Assembly (NCBI RefSeq): GCF_902859895.1
Contig: NZ_CADIKM010000004.1
Span: 1 to 64,000, forward strand
DNA length: 64,000 nucleotides
Origin: Pararobbsia alpina
GTDB lineage: Bacteria > Pseudomonadota > Gammaproteobacteria > Burkholderiales > Burkholderiaceae
Reading direction: 5' to 3'
The stretch's first letter is position 1, and the number at the start of each line of letters is the position of its first letter. This document shows, piece by piece, positions 54,769 through 64,000 of this stretch. Made by a program: the position numbers and the translations under genes. A model generated the notes under the pieces. That model was not told the DNA's origin, did not search any database, and saw only the letters and a list, made by a program, of their open reading frames with translations.

Positions 54769-56061
54769 ATGCAGATTCTGATTCTTGGCAGCGGTGTCGT
54801 CGGCATCACCAGTGCGTACTATCTCGCGCGCGCAGGCCATGAGGTCACGGTGGTCGATCGTCAGAATGGTCCTGCGCTCGAAACCAGCTTTGCGAATGCC
54901 GGCCAGATCTCCCCCGGCTATGCCGCACCGTGGGCCGCGCCGGGCGTTCCGCTGAAGGCCATCAAGTGGATGTTCGAAAAGCACGCGCCGCTCGCTGTGT
55001 GGCCGGACGGCACACGCTTCCAGCTCCAATGGCTCTGGCAAATGCTGAGCAACTGCCGGACCGATCGCTATGCGGTCAACAAAGGCCGCATGGTGCGTCT
55101 TGCCGAATACAGCCGCGACTGCCTGCAAGCCCTGCGTGCCGAAACTGGCATCGAATACGAAGGGCGTCAGGGCGGCACGCTGCAATTGTTCCGGACGCAG
55201 GCACAACTCGAAGGTGCCGCAAAAGACATCGCCGTCCTTGACGATGCCGGTGTTCCCTATGAATTGCTGATGCCCGAGGAACTCGGCCGGGCCGAGCCTG
55301 CGCTCGTGCATGTCCAGCACAAACTCAGCGGCGGCTTGCGCCTGCCGAACGACGAAACGGGCGACTGCCAGCTGTTCACGAACCGGCTCGCCGCGATGGC
55401 TGCCGCGCTCGGCGTCAAATTCCGATACGGTGTGTCGATCGATGCGCTCGAAGTCGCGAGCGGCCGGATCGCGGGCGTGCGTACCGGTAGCGAGACCCTG
55501 CGTGCCGATGCCTATGTCGTCGCGCTCGGTTCGTTCTCGACCTCCTTGCTCGACAAGATCGTCAAGATTCCTGTCTATCCGCTCAAAGGCTATTCGATCA
55601 CGGTACCGATCATCGACGGCACGCATGCACCGGTGTCGACCGTGCTCGATGAGACCTACAAGATCGCGGTCACGCGTTTCGAGGACCGGATCCGGGTTGG
55701 CGGGATGGCCGAAGTCGTTGGCTACAACCGCGACCTGAAGCCAGCGCGCCGCGCGACGCTCGAGATGGTCGTCAACGACCTGTTCCCGGGTGCCGGCGAC
55801 ACCGCCCAGGCCTCGTTCTGGACCGGCCTGCGCCCGATGACACCGGACGGCACACCGATCGTCGGCAAGACCGGCCTGCCGAACCTCTTCCTCAACACGG
55901 GCCACGGCACCCTAGGCTGGACCATGTCGTGCGGATCGGGCCAATTGCTCGCCGACCTGATGTCGGGACGCCGTCCCGCGATCCAGTCGGATGACCTGTC
56001 GGTCTCGCGCTACCTGAAGGGCGGCGATCGCGCATGGCGGCCGGCCTTCGCACACGCCTGA
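54769..56061 (+). CDS. dadA: D-amino acid dehydrogenase small subunit
   Basis: This 430-residue protein starts at ATG 54769. The FAD motif is [20 protein letters not shown], followed by [26 protein letters not shown]. The C-terminal FAD contact is [20 protein letters not shown], after [17 protein letters not shown]. DadA oxidises D-alanine and other D-amino acids to keto acids and passes electrons to the membrane. Divergent lrp controls it. Confidence 0.96.
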   Translation: MQILILGSGVVGITSAYYLARAGHEVTVVDRQNGPALETSFANAGQISPGYAAPWAAPGVPLKAIKWMFEKHAPLAVWPDGTRFQLQWLWQMLSNCRTDRYAVNKGRMVRLAEYSRDCLQALRAETGIEYEGRQGGTLQLFRTQAQLEGAAKDIAVLDDAGVPYELLMPEELGRAEPALVHVQHKLSGGLRLPNDETGDCQLFTNRLAAMAAALGVKFRYGVSIDALEVASGRIAGVRTGSETLRADAYVVALGSFSTSLLDKIVKIPVYPLKGYSITVPIIDGTHAPVSTVLDETYKIAVTRFEDRIRVGGMAEVVGYNRDLKPARRATLEMVVNDLFPGAGDTAQASFWTGLRPMTPDGTPIVGKTGLPNLFLNTGHGTLGWTMSCGSGQLLADLMSGRRPAIQSDDLSVSRYLKGGDRAWRPAFAHA

Positions 56062-56103
56062 GCCCCACGCACCCCACCCACCCGACGGCTTCGACAAACG
56101 CAA

Positions 56104-56143
56104 CAGACGCTTCAACCGCAATGGCCCGCGGTCGAAGCGTCTG
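56104..56143. terminator. Shared terminator hairpin between dadA and acyl-CoA dehydrogenase
   Basis: CAGACGCTTCAACCG (56104) and CGGTCGAAGCGTCTG (56129) pair with one mismatch across 10 bases. The two genes converge here, and the hairpin ends two bases before the stop of the dehydrogenase gene. Confidence 0.7.
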
Positions 56144-56144
56144 C

Positions 56145-57950
56145 TCAGAACGCGTCGACCGGAAGTGTGAGCCAGTGATCGTCTCCGACTGTCTCGACGA
56201 TCGATGCCTCGATGCCGGGCGCCTGCGATAACACTTGGCTGGCGAAGAACGCGGCGGTCGCGATCTTCGCCGCGAAAAACGCCGGATCGCTCGCACGCTT
56301 CGCATCGGCCACGAGTAGCGCACGCGCCATTTGCCAGCCGCCGAGCACGATGCCGGCCAGCTTCAGATAGGAGACGCTGCCGGCGAACACGGCGTTCGGA
56401 TCCGGCTCGCCCTGTGAGACGACGAATTCAACCACGTTCGCCAATGCTTCGCGTCCCGCGGCAAGATGTTTGCGCATCGCCTCGAATGTCGCCGCGTCGC
56501 CCCCTGAGGCCGCGCGTGCGGCAAGTTCCACTTCGACTTCTGCGATTTGCGCAAGCAGCGTCTTCGCAATCGCACCGCCGTCTCTCAAAGTCTTGCGACC
56601 GACCAGGTCGTTCGCCTGGATCGCGGTCGTGCCTTCGTAGATCGGCAGGATCCGCGCATCGCGATAGTACTGGGCCGCTCCGGTCTCCTCGATAAATCCC
56701 ATCCCGCCGTGCACCTGGATGCCGAGGCTCGCGACCTCGACCGACAACTCGGTGCCCCAGCCCTTCACGATTGGCACAAGAAATTCGTAGAGCGCGAGGC
56801 AATGACGACGTGTGGCCTCATCGGGTGAAGCGTGCGCACGATCCGCCAGCCCCGCCGCATAGTAGGACAGCGCTCGCGCACCCTCGGTCAGCGCGCGCAT
56901 CGTCAAGAGCATGCGCCGCACATCGGGGTGATGAATGATCGCGACAGCCTGCCTTGCCGTGCCGTCCACGGGCCGGCTCTGCACACGATCCTTCGCATAG
57001 GCGGCCGCCTTCTGATAGGCACGGTCGGCCACGCCGACCCCCTGCGTTCCGACCGCGAAACGGGCCGCGTTCATCATGATGAACATGTACTCGAGGCCGT
57101 GATGCTCTTCACCGATCAGGTGACCGATCGCGCCACCCTGATCGCCGTATTGAAGCACCGCAGTCGGACTCGCCTTGATGCCCAGCTTGTGCTCGATCGA
57201 CACGCAATGGACATCGTTGCGCTCGCCAAGCGAGCCGTCGGCATTGACGAGAAACTTCGGCACCACGAACAGCGAAATGCCCTTCACACCTTCGGGTGCG
57301 CCCGGCGTGCGTGCGAGGACAAAATGGACGATGTTGGCGGCCATATCGTGCTCGCCATACGTGATGAATATCTTCGTACCGAACAGCTTGAACGAACCAT
57401 CGCCCTGCGGCTCTGCGCGCGTGCGAACCAGTGCGAGATCGGAGCCTGCCTGGGGTTCAGTCAGGTTCATCGTGCCGGTCCACTCGCCCGAGATCAGCTT
57501 CGGTACGTAACGCGCCTTTTGCTCGTCCGAACCGGCAGTCATCAACGCTTCAATCGCGCCGTCGGTCAACAGCGGACACAGTGCGAACGAGAGATTGGCC
57601 GCGTTGAGCATCTCGGTGCACGCGGTCGCGACGAGTTTCGGCAGGCCCTGACCGCCGAATTCGAGCGGATGCGGGACGCCTTGCCAGCCCCCCTCGCCAA
57701 ACTGCCTGAATGCGTTGCCGAAACCGGGGCTCGTCGTGACCTTGCCCTCGCGCCACGCGCTCGGATCGCGATCGCCGATGACATTCAGCGGCGCGATGAC
57801 CTCGCGATTGAAACGCGCCGATTCCTCGAGCACGGCATGCACGGTTTCCGGTTGGGCGTCCTCAAAGCCGGGCAATGCGGCAACGTCTGGGAGACCGGCG
57901 AGTTCGTTGAGCACGAACAGCATGTCCTTGACGGGGGCCTGGTAACTCAT
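56145..57950 (-). CDS. Acyl-CoA dehydrogenase with C-terminal extension
   Basis: This 601-residue protein starts at ATG 57950 with GGAGAGA upstream. Acyl-CoA dehydrogenase blocks are GEWTGTMNLTEPQAGSDLALVRTRAEP and FIMMNAARFAVGTQGVGVADRAYQKA, then GGMGFIEETGAAQYYRDARILPIYEGTTAIQANDLVGRK. About 130 extra residues follow, as in 3-methylmercaptopropionyl-CoA-type enzymes. It oxidises fatty acyl-CoA and passes electrons to ETF, encoded just upstream. Confidence 0.92.
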   Translation of the reverse strand: MSYQAPVKDMLFVLNELAGLPDVAALPGFEDAQPETVHAVLEESARFNREVIAPLNVIGDRDPSAWREGKVTTSPGFGNAFRQFGEGGWQGVPHPLEFGGQGLPKLVATACTEMLNAANLSFALCPLLTDGAIEALMTAGSDEQKARYVPKLISGEWTGTMNLTEPQAGSDLALVRTRAEPQGDGSFKLFGTKIFITYGEHDMAANIVHFVLARTPGAPEGVKGISLFVVPKFLVNADGSLGERNDVHCVSIEHKLGIKASPTAVLQYGDQGGAIGHLIGEEHHGLEYMFIMMNAARFAVGTQGVGVADRAYQKAAAYAKDRVQSRPVDGTARQAVAIIHHPDVRRMLLTMRALTEGARALSYYAAGLADRAHASPDEATRRHCLALYEFLVPIVKGWGTELSVEVASLGIQVHGGMGFIEETGAAQYYRDARILPIYEGTTAIQANDLVGRKTLRDGGAIAKTLLAQIAEVEVELAARAASGGDAATFEAMRKHLAAGREALANVVEFVVSQGEPDPNAVFAGSVSYLKLAGIVLGGWQMARALLVADAKRASDPAFFAAKIATAAFFASQVLSQAPGIEASIVETVGDDHWLTLPVDAF

Positions 57951-57978
57951 GGTTCTCTCCCTGTGGGTACGGGGCTGC

Positions 57979-58011
57979 AAAAAAGGGGTGCCTCACGGAC
58001 ACCCCTTTTTT
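57979..58011. terminator. Terminator of etfBA
   Basis: AAAAAAGGGGTG pairs with CACCCCTTTTTT across nine bases. On the minus strand it starts 25 bases past the etfA stop and before the acyl-CoA dehydrogenase gene. The T run is six. Confidence 0.9.
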
Positions 58012-58035
58012 ATCTTTCCTTCGTCGAGCCCGCTA

Positions 58036-58971
58036 TCAGGCAAGGGCTTTGACGAGCTCCGGCACAACCGTGAACAGGTCGCCGACCAAGCCATAGTCCG
58101 CGACACTGAAGATCGGCGCTTCGGGATCCTTGTTGATCGCGACGATCACCTTCGAATCCTTCATGCCGGCCAGGTGCTGGATCGCACCCGAGATACCGAC
58201 CGCGAAATACAGTTGCGGCGCGACGATCTTGCCAGTCTGCCCGACCTGATAGTCGTTCGGCACATAACCCGCGTCGACTGCGGCGCGCGAGGCGCCGAGC
58301 GCCGCGCCGAGCTTGTCCGCGAGCGGCTCGAGCACACTCATGTAGTTCTCGCCGCTGCCCAGGCCGCGACCGCCCGAAACGATGATATGGGCCGACGTCA
58401 GTTCCGGACGATCGAGCTTCGTGATTTCACGGCTCACAAATTTCGAGACGCCGCTATCGGCCGCCGCCTCGATCTTCTCGATCGCGGCACTGCCGCCTTC
58501 CGCCGCGACCGGATCGAAGCCCGTGCCGCGTACGGTGATCACCTTGACCGGATCGGCCGACTGGACCGTCGCCACCGCATTGCCCGCGTAGATCGGACGC
58601 TCGAACGTATCGGCGCTCACCACGCCGGTGATGTCGCTGAACTGCGCGACGTCGAGTTTCGCGGCGATGCGCGGTGCCACGTTTTTGCCAAAGGCCGTCG
58701 CAGGCGCGAGGATATGCGAGTAGTTCCCTGCAATCGCGAGGACCGTCGCCTCGACGTTTTCCGCAAGGCCGTCGGCAAGCTGCGGCGCATCGGCGAGCAG
58801 CACTTTCGCTACACCCGGGATCTTGGCGGCCGCGTCGGCTGCGCCCTGCGCGTTGTGACCGGCAACCAGGAGATGGATATCGCCGCCGATCTTCTGGCCA
58901 GCGGCGATCGTGTTGAATGTCGCACCCTTGAGCGACTGGTTGTCGTGTTCGGCGAGAATCAGAATCGTCAT
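58036..58971 (-). CDS. etfA: Electron transfer flavoprotein alpha subunit
   Basis: This 311-residue protein has ETF-alpha domain I ([24 protein letters not shown]) and the FAD domain ([84 protein letters not shown]). It transfers electrons from acyl-CoA dehydrogenases to the quinone pool. It follows etfB by 12 bases. Confidence 0.97.
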   Translation of the reverse strand: MTILILAEHDNQSLKGATFNTIAAGQKIGGDIHLLVAGHNAQGAADAAAKIPGVAKVLLADAPQLADGLAENVEATVLAIAGNYSHILAPATAFGKNVAPRIAAKLDVAQFSDITGVVSADTFERPIYAGNAVATVQSADPVKVITVRGTGFDPVAAEGGSAAIEKIEAAADSGVSKFVSREITKLDRPELTSAHIIVSGGRGLGSGENYMSVLEPLADKLGAALGASRAAVDAGYVPNDYQVGQTGKIVAPQLYFAVGISGAIQHLAGMKDSKVIVAINKDPEAPIFSVADYGLVGDLFTVVPELVKALA

Positions 58972-58983
58972 GTCGGTATCCTT

Positions 58984-59733
58984 TTACAGCACTTTGGCTT
59001 CAGTCTTGAGCTTCGTCACGAGCGTCGCGACGTCGGGCACCTTGACTCCCGCCGCGCGCTGCGCGGGTTCGGCGATCTTGAGCGTCTTCAGGCGCGGCGT
59101 CGTATCGACCCCCAAGTCGACCGGCTTGATGTTCTCGAGCGGCTTCTTCTTCGCCTTCATGATGTTGGGCAACGTCACATAGCGCGGCTCGTTCAGGCGC
59201 AGATCGGTCGTGATCACGGCAGGCAGCGTCAGCGACAGCGTTTCGAGACCGCCGTCGATTTCGCGCGTGACCTGCACCTTGCCGTCGGCAACCGTGACCT
59301 TCGAGGCGAACGTCGCCTGAGGCAGATTGGCGAGCGCGGCAAGCATCTGCCCGGTCTGGTTCGCATCGTCGTCGATCGCTTGCTTGCCGAGAATCACGAG
59401 CTGCGGCTGCTCCTTGTCGATCAGCGCCTTGAGGATCTTCGCGACGGCGAGCGGCTGCAGTTCGTCGCCCGTCTCGACCAGGATCGCACGATCGGCCCCG
59501 ATGGCGAGCGCCGTGCGCAGGGTTTCCTGGCATTGCGTGACGCCCGCGGAAACGACGATCACTTCGGTCGCGACGCCAGCTTCGCGCAGACGCACGGCTT
59601 CCTCGACCGCGATTTCATCGAACGGGTTCATCGACATCTTCACATTGGCGATGTCCACACCCGAGCCGTCCGACTTCACGCGGACTTTGACGTTGAAGTC
59701 GACCACGCGCTTGACTGGCACTAAAACTTTCAT
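58984..59733 (-). CDS. etfB: Electron transfer flavoprotein beta subunit
   Basis: This 249-residue protein starts at ATG 59733 ([20 protein letters not shown]); the frame continues upstream without similarity. It contains [19 protein letters not shown] and [35 protein letters not shown] (AMP site). With etfA it forms the ETF heterodimer used by the acyl-CoA dehydrogenase encoded next to it. Confidence 0.97.
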   Translation of the reverse strand: MKVLVPVKRVVDFNVKVRVKSDGSGVDIANVKMSMNPFDEIAVEEAVRLREAGVATEVIVVSAGVTQCQETLRTALAIGADRAILVETGDELQPLAVAKILKALIDKEQPQLVILGKQAIDDDANQTGQMLAALANLPQATFASKVTVADGKVQVTREIDGGLETLSLTLPAVITTDLRLNEPRYVTLPNIMKAKKKPLENIKPVDLGVDTTPRLKTLKIAEPAQRAAGVKVPDVATLVTKLKTEAKVL

Positions 59734-59970
59734 CCAAATGCTCCAAGATCCAGAGTTACGAATACTCAATCGCACCATTATAGCGATTGGCCTATGAGGC
59801 TGAGGCCGCCCCTCGGAAGCTTCCTCGCGGCTCATGTCGGCGGCCCCTGTTGGGGCTCATGCCGACGCGCCCTCGTGGGGCTCACATCGAACGATCGTAC
59901 TATTTTAGAAGTGTACTGATGCTTTCGCTAGGGGGCTCACTCGACAGATTGTTCTAAAGCGGGAGAGCGC

Positions 59971-60894
59971 TCAGGCTTCGGTCAGGACTTTCAGGTGCGA
60001 GGCGACGCTGCGGCCGAGCGCCGACAGGTTGTAGCCACCTTCGAGGCAGCTGACGACGCGCCCTTTCGCATAGCGTTTCGCGATCGCGCAGATCTGGGCG
60101 GTCAGCCATTCGTAGTCGGCCTCGACGAGTCCGAGGCCACCGAGATCGTCCTCGCGATGCGCGTCGAAGCCCGCGGACACGAAGATCATCTCGGGCCTGA
60201 ACGCCTCGAGCGCAGGAATCCACATCAGCTCGACCGCCTCACGCATGGTCGCGCCATTAGTGCGTGCCGCGAGCGGCACGTTGACCATGTTCGAGGCGAG
60301 CGGCTCGCCGCCCGAATAGGGATAGAACGGATGCTGGAAAAAGCTGCACATCAGTACGCGCTCGTCGCCCGCGAAGGCGACTTCGGTTCCGTTGCCGTGA
60401 TGCACGTCGAAATCGATGATGGCGACGCGCGACAGGCCGCGCGCTTCGAGCGCATGACGTGCGGCAATCGCCACATTGTTGAACAGGCAGAAGCCCATCG
60501 CTCGGCCGGGCTCGGCGTGATGGCCCGGCGGACGCACGCTGCAGAATGCGTTGTCGTATCGGCCATCGAGCACCGCATCAGTCGCGGCCACGGCCGCGCC
60601 GGCGGCGCGCATCGCGGCGCGCCAGCTGTAGGGGTTCATCCTCGTGTCGGCGTCGATTTCGGCATAACCCGCATCGGGCGCGAGCGCGCGGATGAACTCG
60701 ACATGCTCGGCGCGATGCACGCGCAACAGCTCGGCCTCGTCGACCATCGGCGCTTCCTCATGGACGAGGAGCGGCTCGATGCGACTCGCGATCAATTGAT
60801 CTTCGATAGCCTGCAGACGGCCAGGGCATTCGGGATGCCAATCGCCCATATCGTGCAGATTGCAGTCGGGATGAGAAAAGAGACCAGTGGCCAT
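59971..60894 (-). CDS. Histone-deacetylase-family amidohydrolase
   Basis: This 307-residue protein has class II HDAC-like motifs RPPGHHAEPGRAMGFCLFNNVAIAA, IIDFDVHHGNGTEVAF and FVSAGFDAHREDDLGGLGL, with the zinc ligands D, H and D. Bacterial members deacetylate acetylpolyamines or other amides. It is divergent from mltB, whose start lies 96 bases away. Confidence 0.93.
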   Translation of the reverse strand: MATGLFSHPDCNLHDMGDWHPECPGRLQAIEDQLIASRIEPLLVHEEAPMVDEAELLRVHRAEHVEFIRALAPDAGYAEIDADTRMNPYSWRAAMRAAGAAVAATDAVLDGRYDNAFCSVRPPGHHAEPGRAMGFCLFNNVAIAARHALEARGLSRVAIIDFDVHHGNGTEVAFAGDERVLMCSFFQHPFYPYSGGEPLASNMVNVPLAARTNGATMREAVELMWIPALEAFRPEMIFVSAGFDAHREDDLGGLGLVEADYEWLTAQICAIAKRYAKGRVVSCLEGGYNLSALGRSVASHLKVLTEA

Positions 60895-60989
60895 GCGTGT
60901 CGAATTGCGCGCCCTGCACTAGGCAGAATGACGATAAGTTACCACAGCGGCCTCGGTTATACTCCTCCCAAACCCGCCCGACTCGACCA

Positions 60990-62180
60990 ATGATCGCCTC
61001 AAGCTTCTTACGCCTGTCTGCCGTCTGTCCGCCCGTTTCCCCGCTGCTTCGCCGGACCTTCATCGCGGCGGCCACAGCAGCCCTCGCGCTCGGTGCCGCC
61101 ACGGCGCACGCACAGGATCCGGCCCAGGGTTTTCCGGGACAAACGGCGCCCGGCCAGACCTTCGAAGAAGAGATCGAGCCGCAGCGTTACGCGAACAATC
61201 CCGACGTCGATGCGTTCATCAACGACATGGCCGCGCGCTACGACTTCGATGCAGATTCGCTGCATGCGCTGTTCAACCAGGTCAGCTATTCCGCGACAGC
61301 GGTCAAGCTCGTGACGCCTGCGCCGGCACCCGGTGTCAAGAACTGGCAAATCTACGAGAGCCGATTTGTCGAGCCGGTACGTATCAATGCAGGCGTCAAG
61401 TTCTGGCGCGACAACCGCGATGCCTTGCAGCGCGCCTCGCAACAGTACGGTGTACCGCCGGAGGTCGTGGTCGGCATCATCGGAGTCGAAACGATCTACG
61501 GCAAATACATGGGCAACTTCCGGGTGCTCGATGCGCTGACGACGCTCGCGTTCGACTACCCGGCGACGCCGAACCAGGCCGACCGCGAAGCAACCTTCCG
61601 CAAGAACCTCGCCGACCTGCTGATCTGGACACGCGACTCGGGTATCGACCCGACGACGGTGCAGGGTTCGTATGCGGGGGCGATAGGCATTCCCCAGTTC
61701 ATGCCGAGCAGCATCATCCAGTATGCGGTCAATTTCGACGGCAACAAGACCATCGACCTGCGCAATAGCCCGGCCGATGCCATCGGCAGCGTGGCGAACT
61801 ATCTCAAGCAGAATGGCTGGGAGCCGGGTCGGCCCGTCGTCTGGCATATCGCCGTCGATGCGGGCAGCATCGGCATCGCGCAGGCCGCCGCCGACGGACG
61901 GGCTCAACCGAGTTGGTCACTCGACCAGTTGCTCAAGGCGGGCATGCTGCTCAACGAGCCCGGGCTCAACCAGAACGACGAACTCGGCACGCCGGTCACC
62001 GTCGTGGATCTGCCCTCGCCGACCCAGCCGACTCAATATGTGCTGGGCCTCAAGAATTTCTATGCGCTGACACGCTATAACCGCAGTTTCTTCTATGCGG
62101 AAGCCGTCTATGAACTCGGCGAGGCGGTCAAGGCGAAGCTCATGGCGACCGGCGGAACCACCGGCGCGAGCACCAACTGA
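60990..62180 (+). CDS. mltB: Lytic murein transglycosylase B
   Basis: This 396-residue protein starts at ATG 60990. A signal peptide (to about residue 43, ending ATAHAQ) precedes the catalytic domain: GVKFWRDNRDALQRASQQYGVPPEVVVGIIGVETIYGKYMGNFRVLDAL, with the catalytic E in VETIYG, then SYAGAIGIPQFMPSSI. It cleaves peptidoglycan to anhydro-muropeptides in the periplasm. No lipobox is seen, so it is likely soluble. Confidence 0.93.
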   Translation: MIASSFLRLSAVCPPVSPLLRRTFIAAATAALALGAATAHAQDPAQGFPGQTAPGQTFEEEIEPQRYANNPDVDAFINDMAARYDFDADSLHALFNQVSYSATAVKLVTPAPAPGVKNWQIYESRFVEPVRINAGVKFWRDNRDALQRASQQYGVPPEVVVGIIGVETIYGKYMGNFRVLDALTTLAFDYPATPNQADREATFRKNLADLLIWTRDSGIDPTTVQGSYAGAIGIPQFMPSSIIQYAVNFDGNKTIDLRNSPADAIGSVANYLKQNGWEPGRPVVWHIAVDAGSIGIAQAAADGRAQPSWSLDQLLKAGMLLNEPGLNQNDELGTPVTVVDLPSPTQPTQYVLGLKNFYALTRYNRSFFYAEAVYELGEAVKAKLMATGGTTGASTN

Positions 62181-62186
62181 AACGCC

Positions 62187-62230
62187 GCAATCCTCCCCGC
62201 CCTAAAGCAGGCCTGAAGGAGGAAGATTGC
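62187..62230. terminator. Hairpin between convergent mltB and cysM
   Basis: GCAATCCTCC (62187) pairs with GGAAGATTGC (62221), one mismatch, with a long internal sequence that can form further pairs. It starts six bases after the mltB stop. Confidence 0.5.
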
Positions 62231-62303
62231 CGTGCACTTGTTCAAGCTCGGTACGCTTCATGCACTCCGGCCTCCGGTTTCATGCCGGGCCTTGGACCGG
62301 CTC

Positions 62304-63206
62304 TCAGGCCGGAAACACGCCAGTCGACAAGTAGCGATCGCCGCGATCGCAGACGATGAACACGATCGTCGCGTTCTCGACCTGCCTTGCGACGCGCAGG
62401 GCGACTTCGCAGGCGCCGGCCGATGAAATTCCGCAGAAGATCCCTTCGACCATCGCGAGACGCCGTGCCATGGCTTCCGCATCGGACTGGCTGACTGACT
62501 CCTCACGATCGACACGCGCGCGATCGAAGATCTTCGGCAGATAGGCTTCGGGCCACTTGCGAATGCCCGGAATCCGCGAGCCCTCGGCGGGTTGTGCGCC
62601 GATGATCTGGATGTCGGCGTTCTGCTCCTTCAGGTATTGCGAGACGCCCATGATCGTGCCGGTCGTCCCCATCGCTGAAACGAAATGCGTGATGCGCCCT
62701 TCCGTGTCGCGCCAGATCTCGGGGCCGGTGCCCTGATAGTGCGCGAGCGGATTGTCCGGGTTCGCGAACTGGTCGAGGATCACACCCTTGCCGTCACGCT
62801 GCATCTGGTCAGCAAGATCGCGTGCGTACTCCATGCCACCCTTGAGCGGCGTGAGGATGATTTCCGCACCGTAGGCGGCCATGCTCTGCCGCCGTTCGAC
62901 CGACAGGTCCTCGGGCATCAGCAACACCATCTTGTAGCCGCGAACCGCCGCGGCCATCGCGAGCGCGATCCCCGTATTGCCGCTCGTCGCCTCGATCAGC
63001 GTATCGCCCGGCTTGATCCGTCCGCGCGCTTCGGCCTGCTTGATCATCGACAGTGCTGGACGATCCTTGACTGAGCCGGCCGGATTATTGCCCTCGAGCT
63101 TGCCAAGAATGACATTGTTGCGCGCACGAATCTCATCGTCGACCAGACGAACGAGCTGCACGAGTGGTGTATTGCCGATGGTGTCTTCGATAGTTTTGTA
63201 AGGCAT
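62304..63206 (-). CDS. cysM: Cysteine synthase B (O-acetylserine sulfhydrylase)
   Basis: This 300-residue protein starts at ATG 63206 (MPYKTIEDTIGNTPLVQL). The PLP lysine is in NPAGSVKDRPALSMIKQAE and the phosphate loop in EATSGNTGIALAMAAAVRGY; GTTGTIMGVSQYLKE and EGIFCGISSAGACEVALRVA follow. It makes cysteine from O-acetylserine and sulfide or thiosulfate. The shorter C-terminus and SVKDRPA context favour CysM over CysK. Confidence 0.95.
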   Translation of the reverse strand: MPYKTIEDTIGNTPLVQLVRLVDDEIRARNNVILGKLEGNNPAGSVKDRPALSMIKQAEARGRIKPGDTLIEATSGNTGIALAMAAAVRGYKMVLLMPEDLSVERRQSMAAYGAEIILTPLKGGMEYARDLADQMQRDGKGVILDQFANPDNPLAHYQGTGPEIWRDTEGRITHFVSAMGTTGTIMGVSQYLKEQNADIQIIGAQPAEGSRIPGIRKWPEAYLPKIFDRARVDREESVSQSDAEAMARRLAMVEGIFCGISSAGACEVALRVARQVENATIVFIVCDRGDRYLSTGVFPA

Positions 63207-63509
63207 GGCGACGCTGGATACTCGGTTGAGCCCGGAAAGAGTAGAGCCTTTGATTGTAATCCACGGCCTGCGGCGGCGCAGGTTGCAAGGACGAAGCGTC
63301 AGTGAGGAAGCTCGATGAAGAGCGCCGTCAACAGGGCCGGTAGAGGGGCGATGAATGCATCCGAGGATAGCGGCTGGAAAGAGCGCCTGAGAAGAGCCCC
63401 TCAGAAGAGAGCCGGCAAAGAGGGCCAACGAAGAGGGCCGGTGATACGCCCGGCATGGGCTGCGCCCTCTTCGACCGACACCATCACGGACAACGGGCAA
63501 GCCTCGCGC
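63207..63509. other. Gap upstream of cysM
   Basis: It holds the cysM promoter region and a purine-rich stretch at 63370-63440 in which GAAGAG/GGCC-like bits recur every 12-15 bases, too irregular to call an array. No ORF of note. Confidence 0.45.
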
Positions 63510-63884
63510 TTATTTCTTCGCGGTCTGCGTCGGCGGCGCGGGGGATTTGCCCGATACGGCGGCAGGCGCCGCACCCTCCACAGCGGGTGCATGACCCGTG
63601 GCGACACCGCCGGCGACACCGCTGCCCCCGATCGTCAGCCCGTTGGCCACCAGCTTCTCGATCGACTTCAGTCCGAGCCCGTCGATGCGCCCGGCGAGAT
63701 CGTCCGCATCCCGGAACGGTCCGTTCGCTTCGCGCTCCTTGACGATCGCACGTGCCTTTGCAGAACCGATACCCGCCACGCTCTCGAGCGCGGCCTCGTC
63801 GGACACGTTCACGTCGACGGCAGCCGAGGCACAAGACATGCCCGCCACAAGCGCGAGTCCCACCCAGAAGTTTTTGCTGAACAT
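63510..63884 (-). CDS. ComEA-like helix-hairpin-helix protein
   Basis: This 124-residue protein starts at ATG 63884 with AGGGAG upstream. A signal peptide (FSKNFWVGLALVAGMSCASA) precedes one HhH pair: DVNVSDEAALESVAGIGSAKARAIVKEREANGPFRDADDLAGRIDGLGLKSIEKLVANG. The C-terminus is alanine/proline-rich. ComEA-type proteins bind DNA in the periplasm for uptake. No other competence gene is in view. Confidence 0.9.
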   Translation of the reverse strand: MFSKNFWVGLALVAGMSCASAAVDVNVSDEAALESVAGIGSAKARAIVKEREANGPFRDADDLAGRIDGLGLKSIEKLVANGLTIGGSGVAGGVATGHAPAVEGAAPAAVSGKSPAPPTQTAKK

Positions 63885-64000
63885 CCGATGCTCCCTTGAA
63901 AGTCGCTCGCCGCAACAGCGCAACGAGGAACAGTCAGTGTAGGGAGCGCGCCTACGCGCTAAAAGCTGGCCGGATGGCCAGACACGCCAGCAAGAGGTCG

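Noticed and set aside
57949-59724. A 591-codon plus-strand ORF opposite etfA and etfB
   Set aside because: It is exactly antisense to two clear core genes and its translation is R/H/D-rich without any motif; it is a by-product of high G+C codon bias.
63370-63440. Degenerate GAAGAG/GGCC repeats upstream of cysM
   Set aside because: Spacing varies and units are poorly conserved; not a credible array.

Overview
The window looks like a chromosomal segment of a Burkholderia sensu lato species (Paraburkholderia, Caballeronia or Burkholderia). The basis is the high G+C content, DUF4148 proteins, a 417-residue Gram-negative porin, and a core gene order (orn, M48 protease, rsgA, cobD-like, Nudix, rplS, trmD, rimM, rpsP, dadA, etfBA, mltB, cysM) that I know from that group. 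Nothing in the window fixes the species.

Positions 1-18430 are accessory DNA full of debris. Decayed genes include a HIT-family fragment, a broken mgtC paralogue about 2 kb from an intact mgtC-like gene, an IS256-type transposase scrap, a frameshifted cupin gene facing a MarR regulator across a perfect palindrome, a multiply broken ClC chloride channel, a serine-recombinase C-terminus, an NmrA-like N-terminus and a DUF1772 gene with an internal TGA. Intact genes here include a Nudix hydrolase, a Pit/DUF47 phosphate transport pair, a porin, a tyrosine integrase with an HTH partner, an alpha/beta hydrolase, toxin-antitoxin pairs (FitAB/VapBC type and HigBA type), an orphan Phd-type antitoxin and a two-gene module with a nucleotidyltransferase.

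Positions 18541-26563 hold a TetR-controlled, co-oriented catabolic operon: a three-subunit molybdenum hydroxylase (FAD, 2Fe-2S and Mo subunits), a 3-hydroxyisobutyrate-dehydrogenase-like enzyme, a CoxG-like protein, a NIPSNAP protein and an M20 amidohydrolase. The operon begins with a 42-codon ORF that encodes a Tat-type signal and overlaps the FAD gene by four bases. Matching palindromes precede both tetR and the operon. This is the best candidate for an undescribed pathway. Positions 26832-30944 hold a LacI / HisD-like dehydrogenase / GntP permease cluster with several inverted repeats.

Positions 31382-37843 hold small secreted proteins and a six-gene terminal oxidase operon: a ba3-like subunit I, a CuA subunit II, three cytochromes c and a small membrane protein. 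From 38165 onward the DNA is mostly core: an Hfq paralogue, an OmpA-like lipoprotein, CsbD, a phospholipase D-family lipoprotein, FumC followed by fifteen 13-bp tandem repeats, Orn, RsgA, the rpsP-rimM-trmD-rplS ribosome operon, a radical SAM protein, Lrp-DadA, an acyl-CoA dehydrogenase with EtfBA, a histone-deacetylase-like hydrolase, MltB, CysM and a ComEA-like protein. I found no rRNA, tRNA or CRISPR array.
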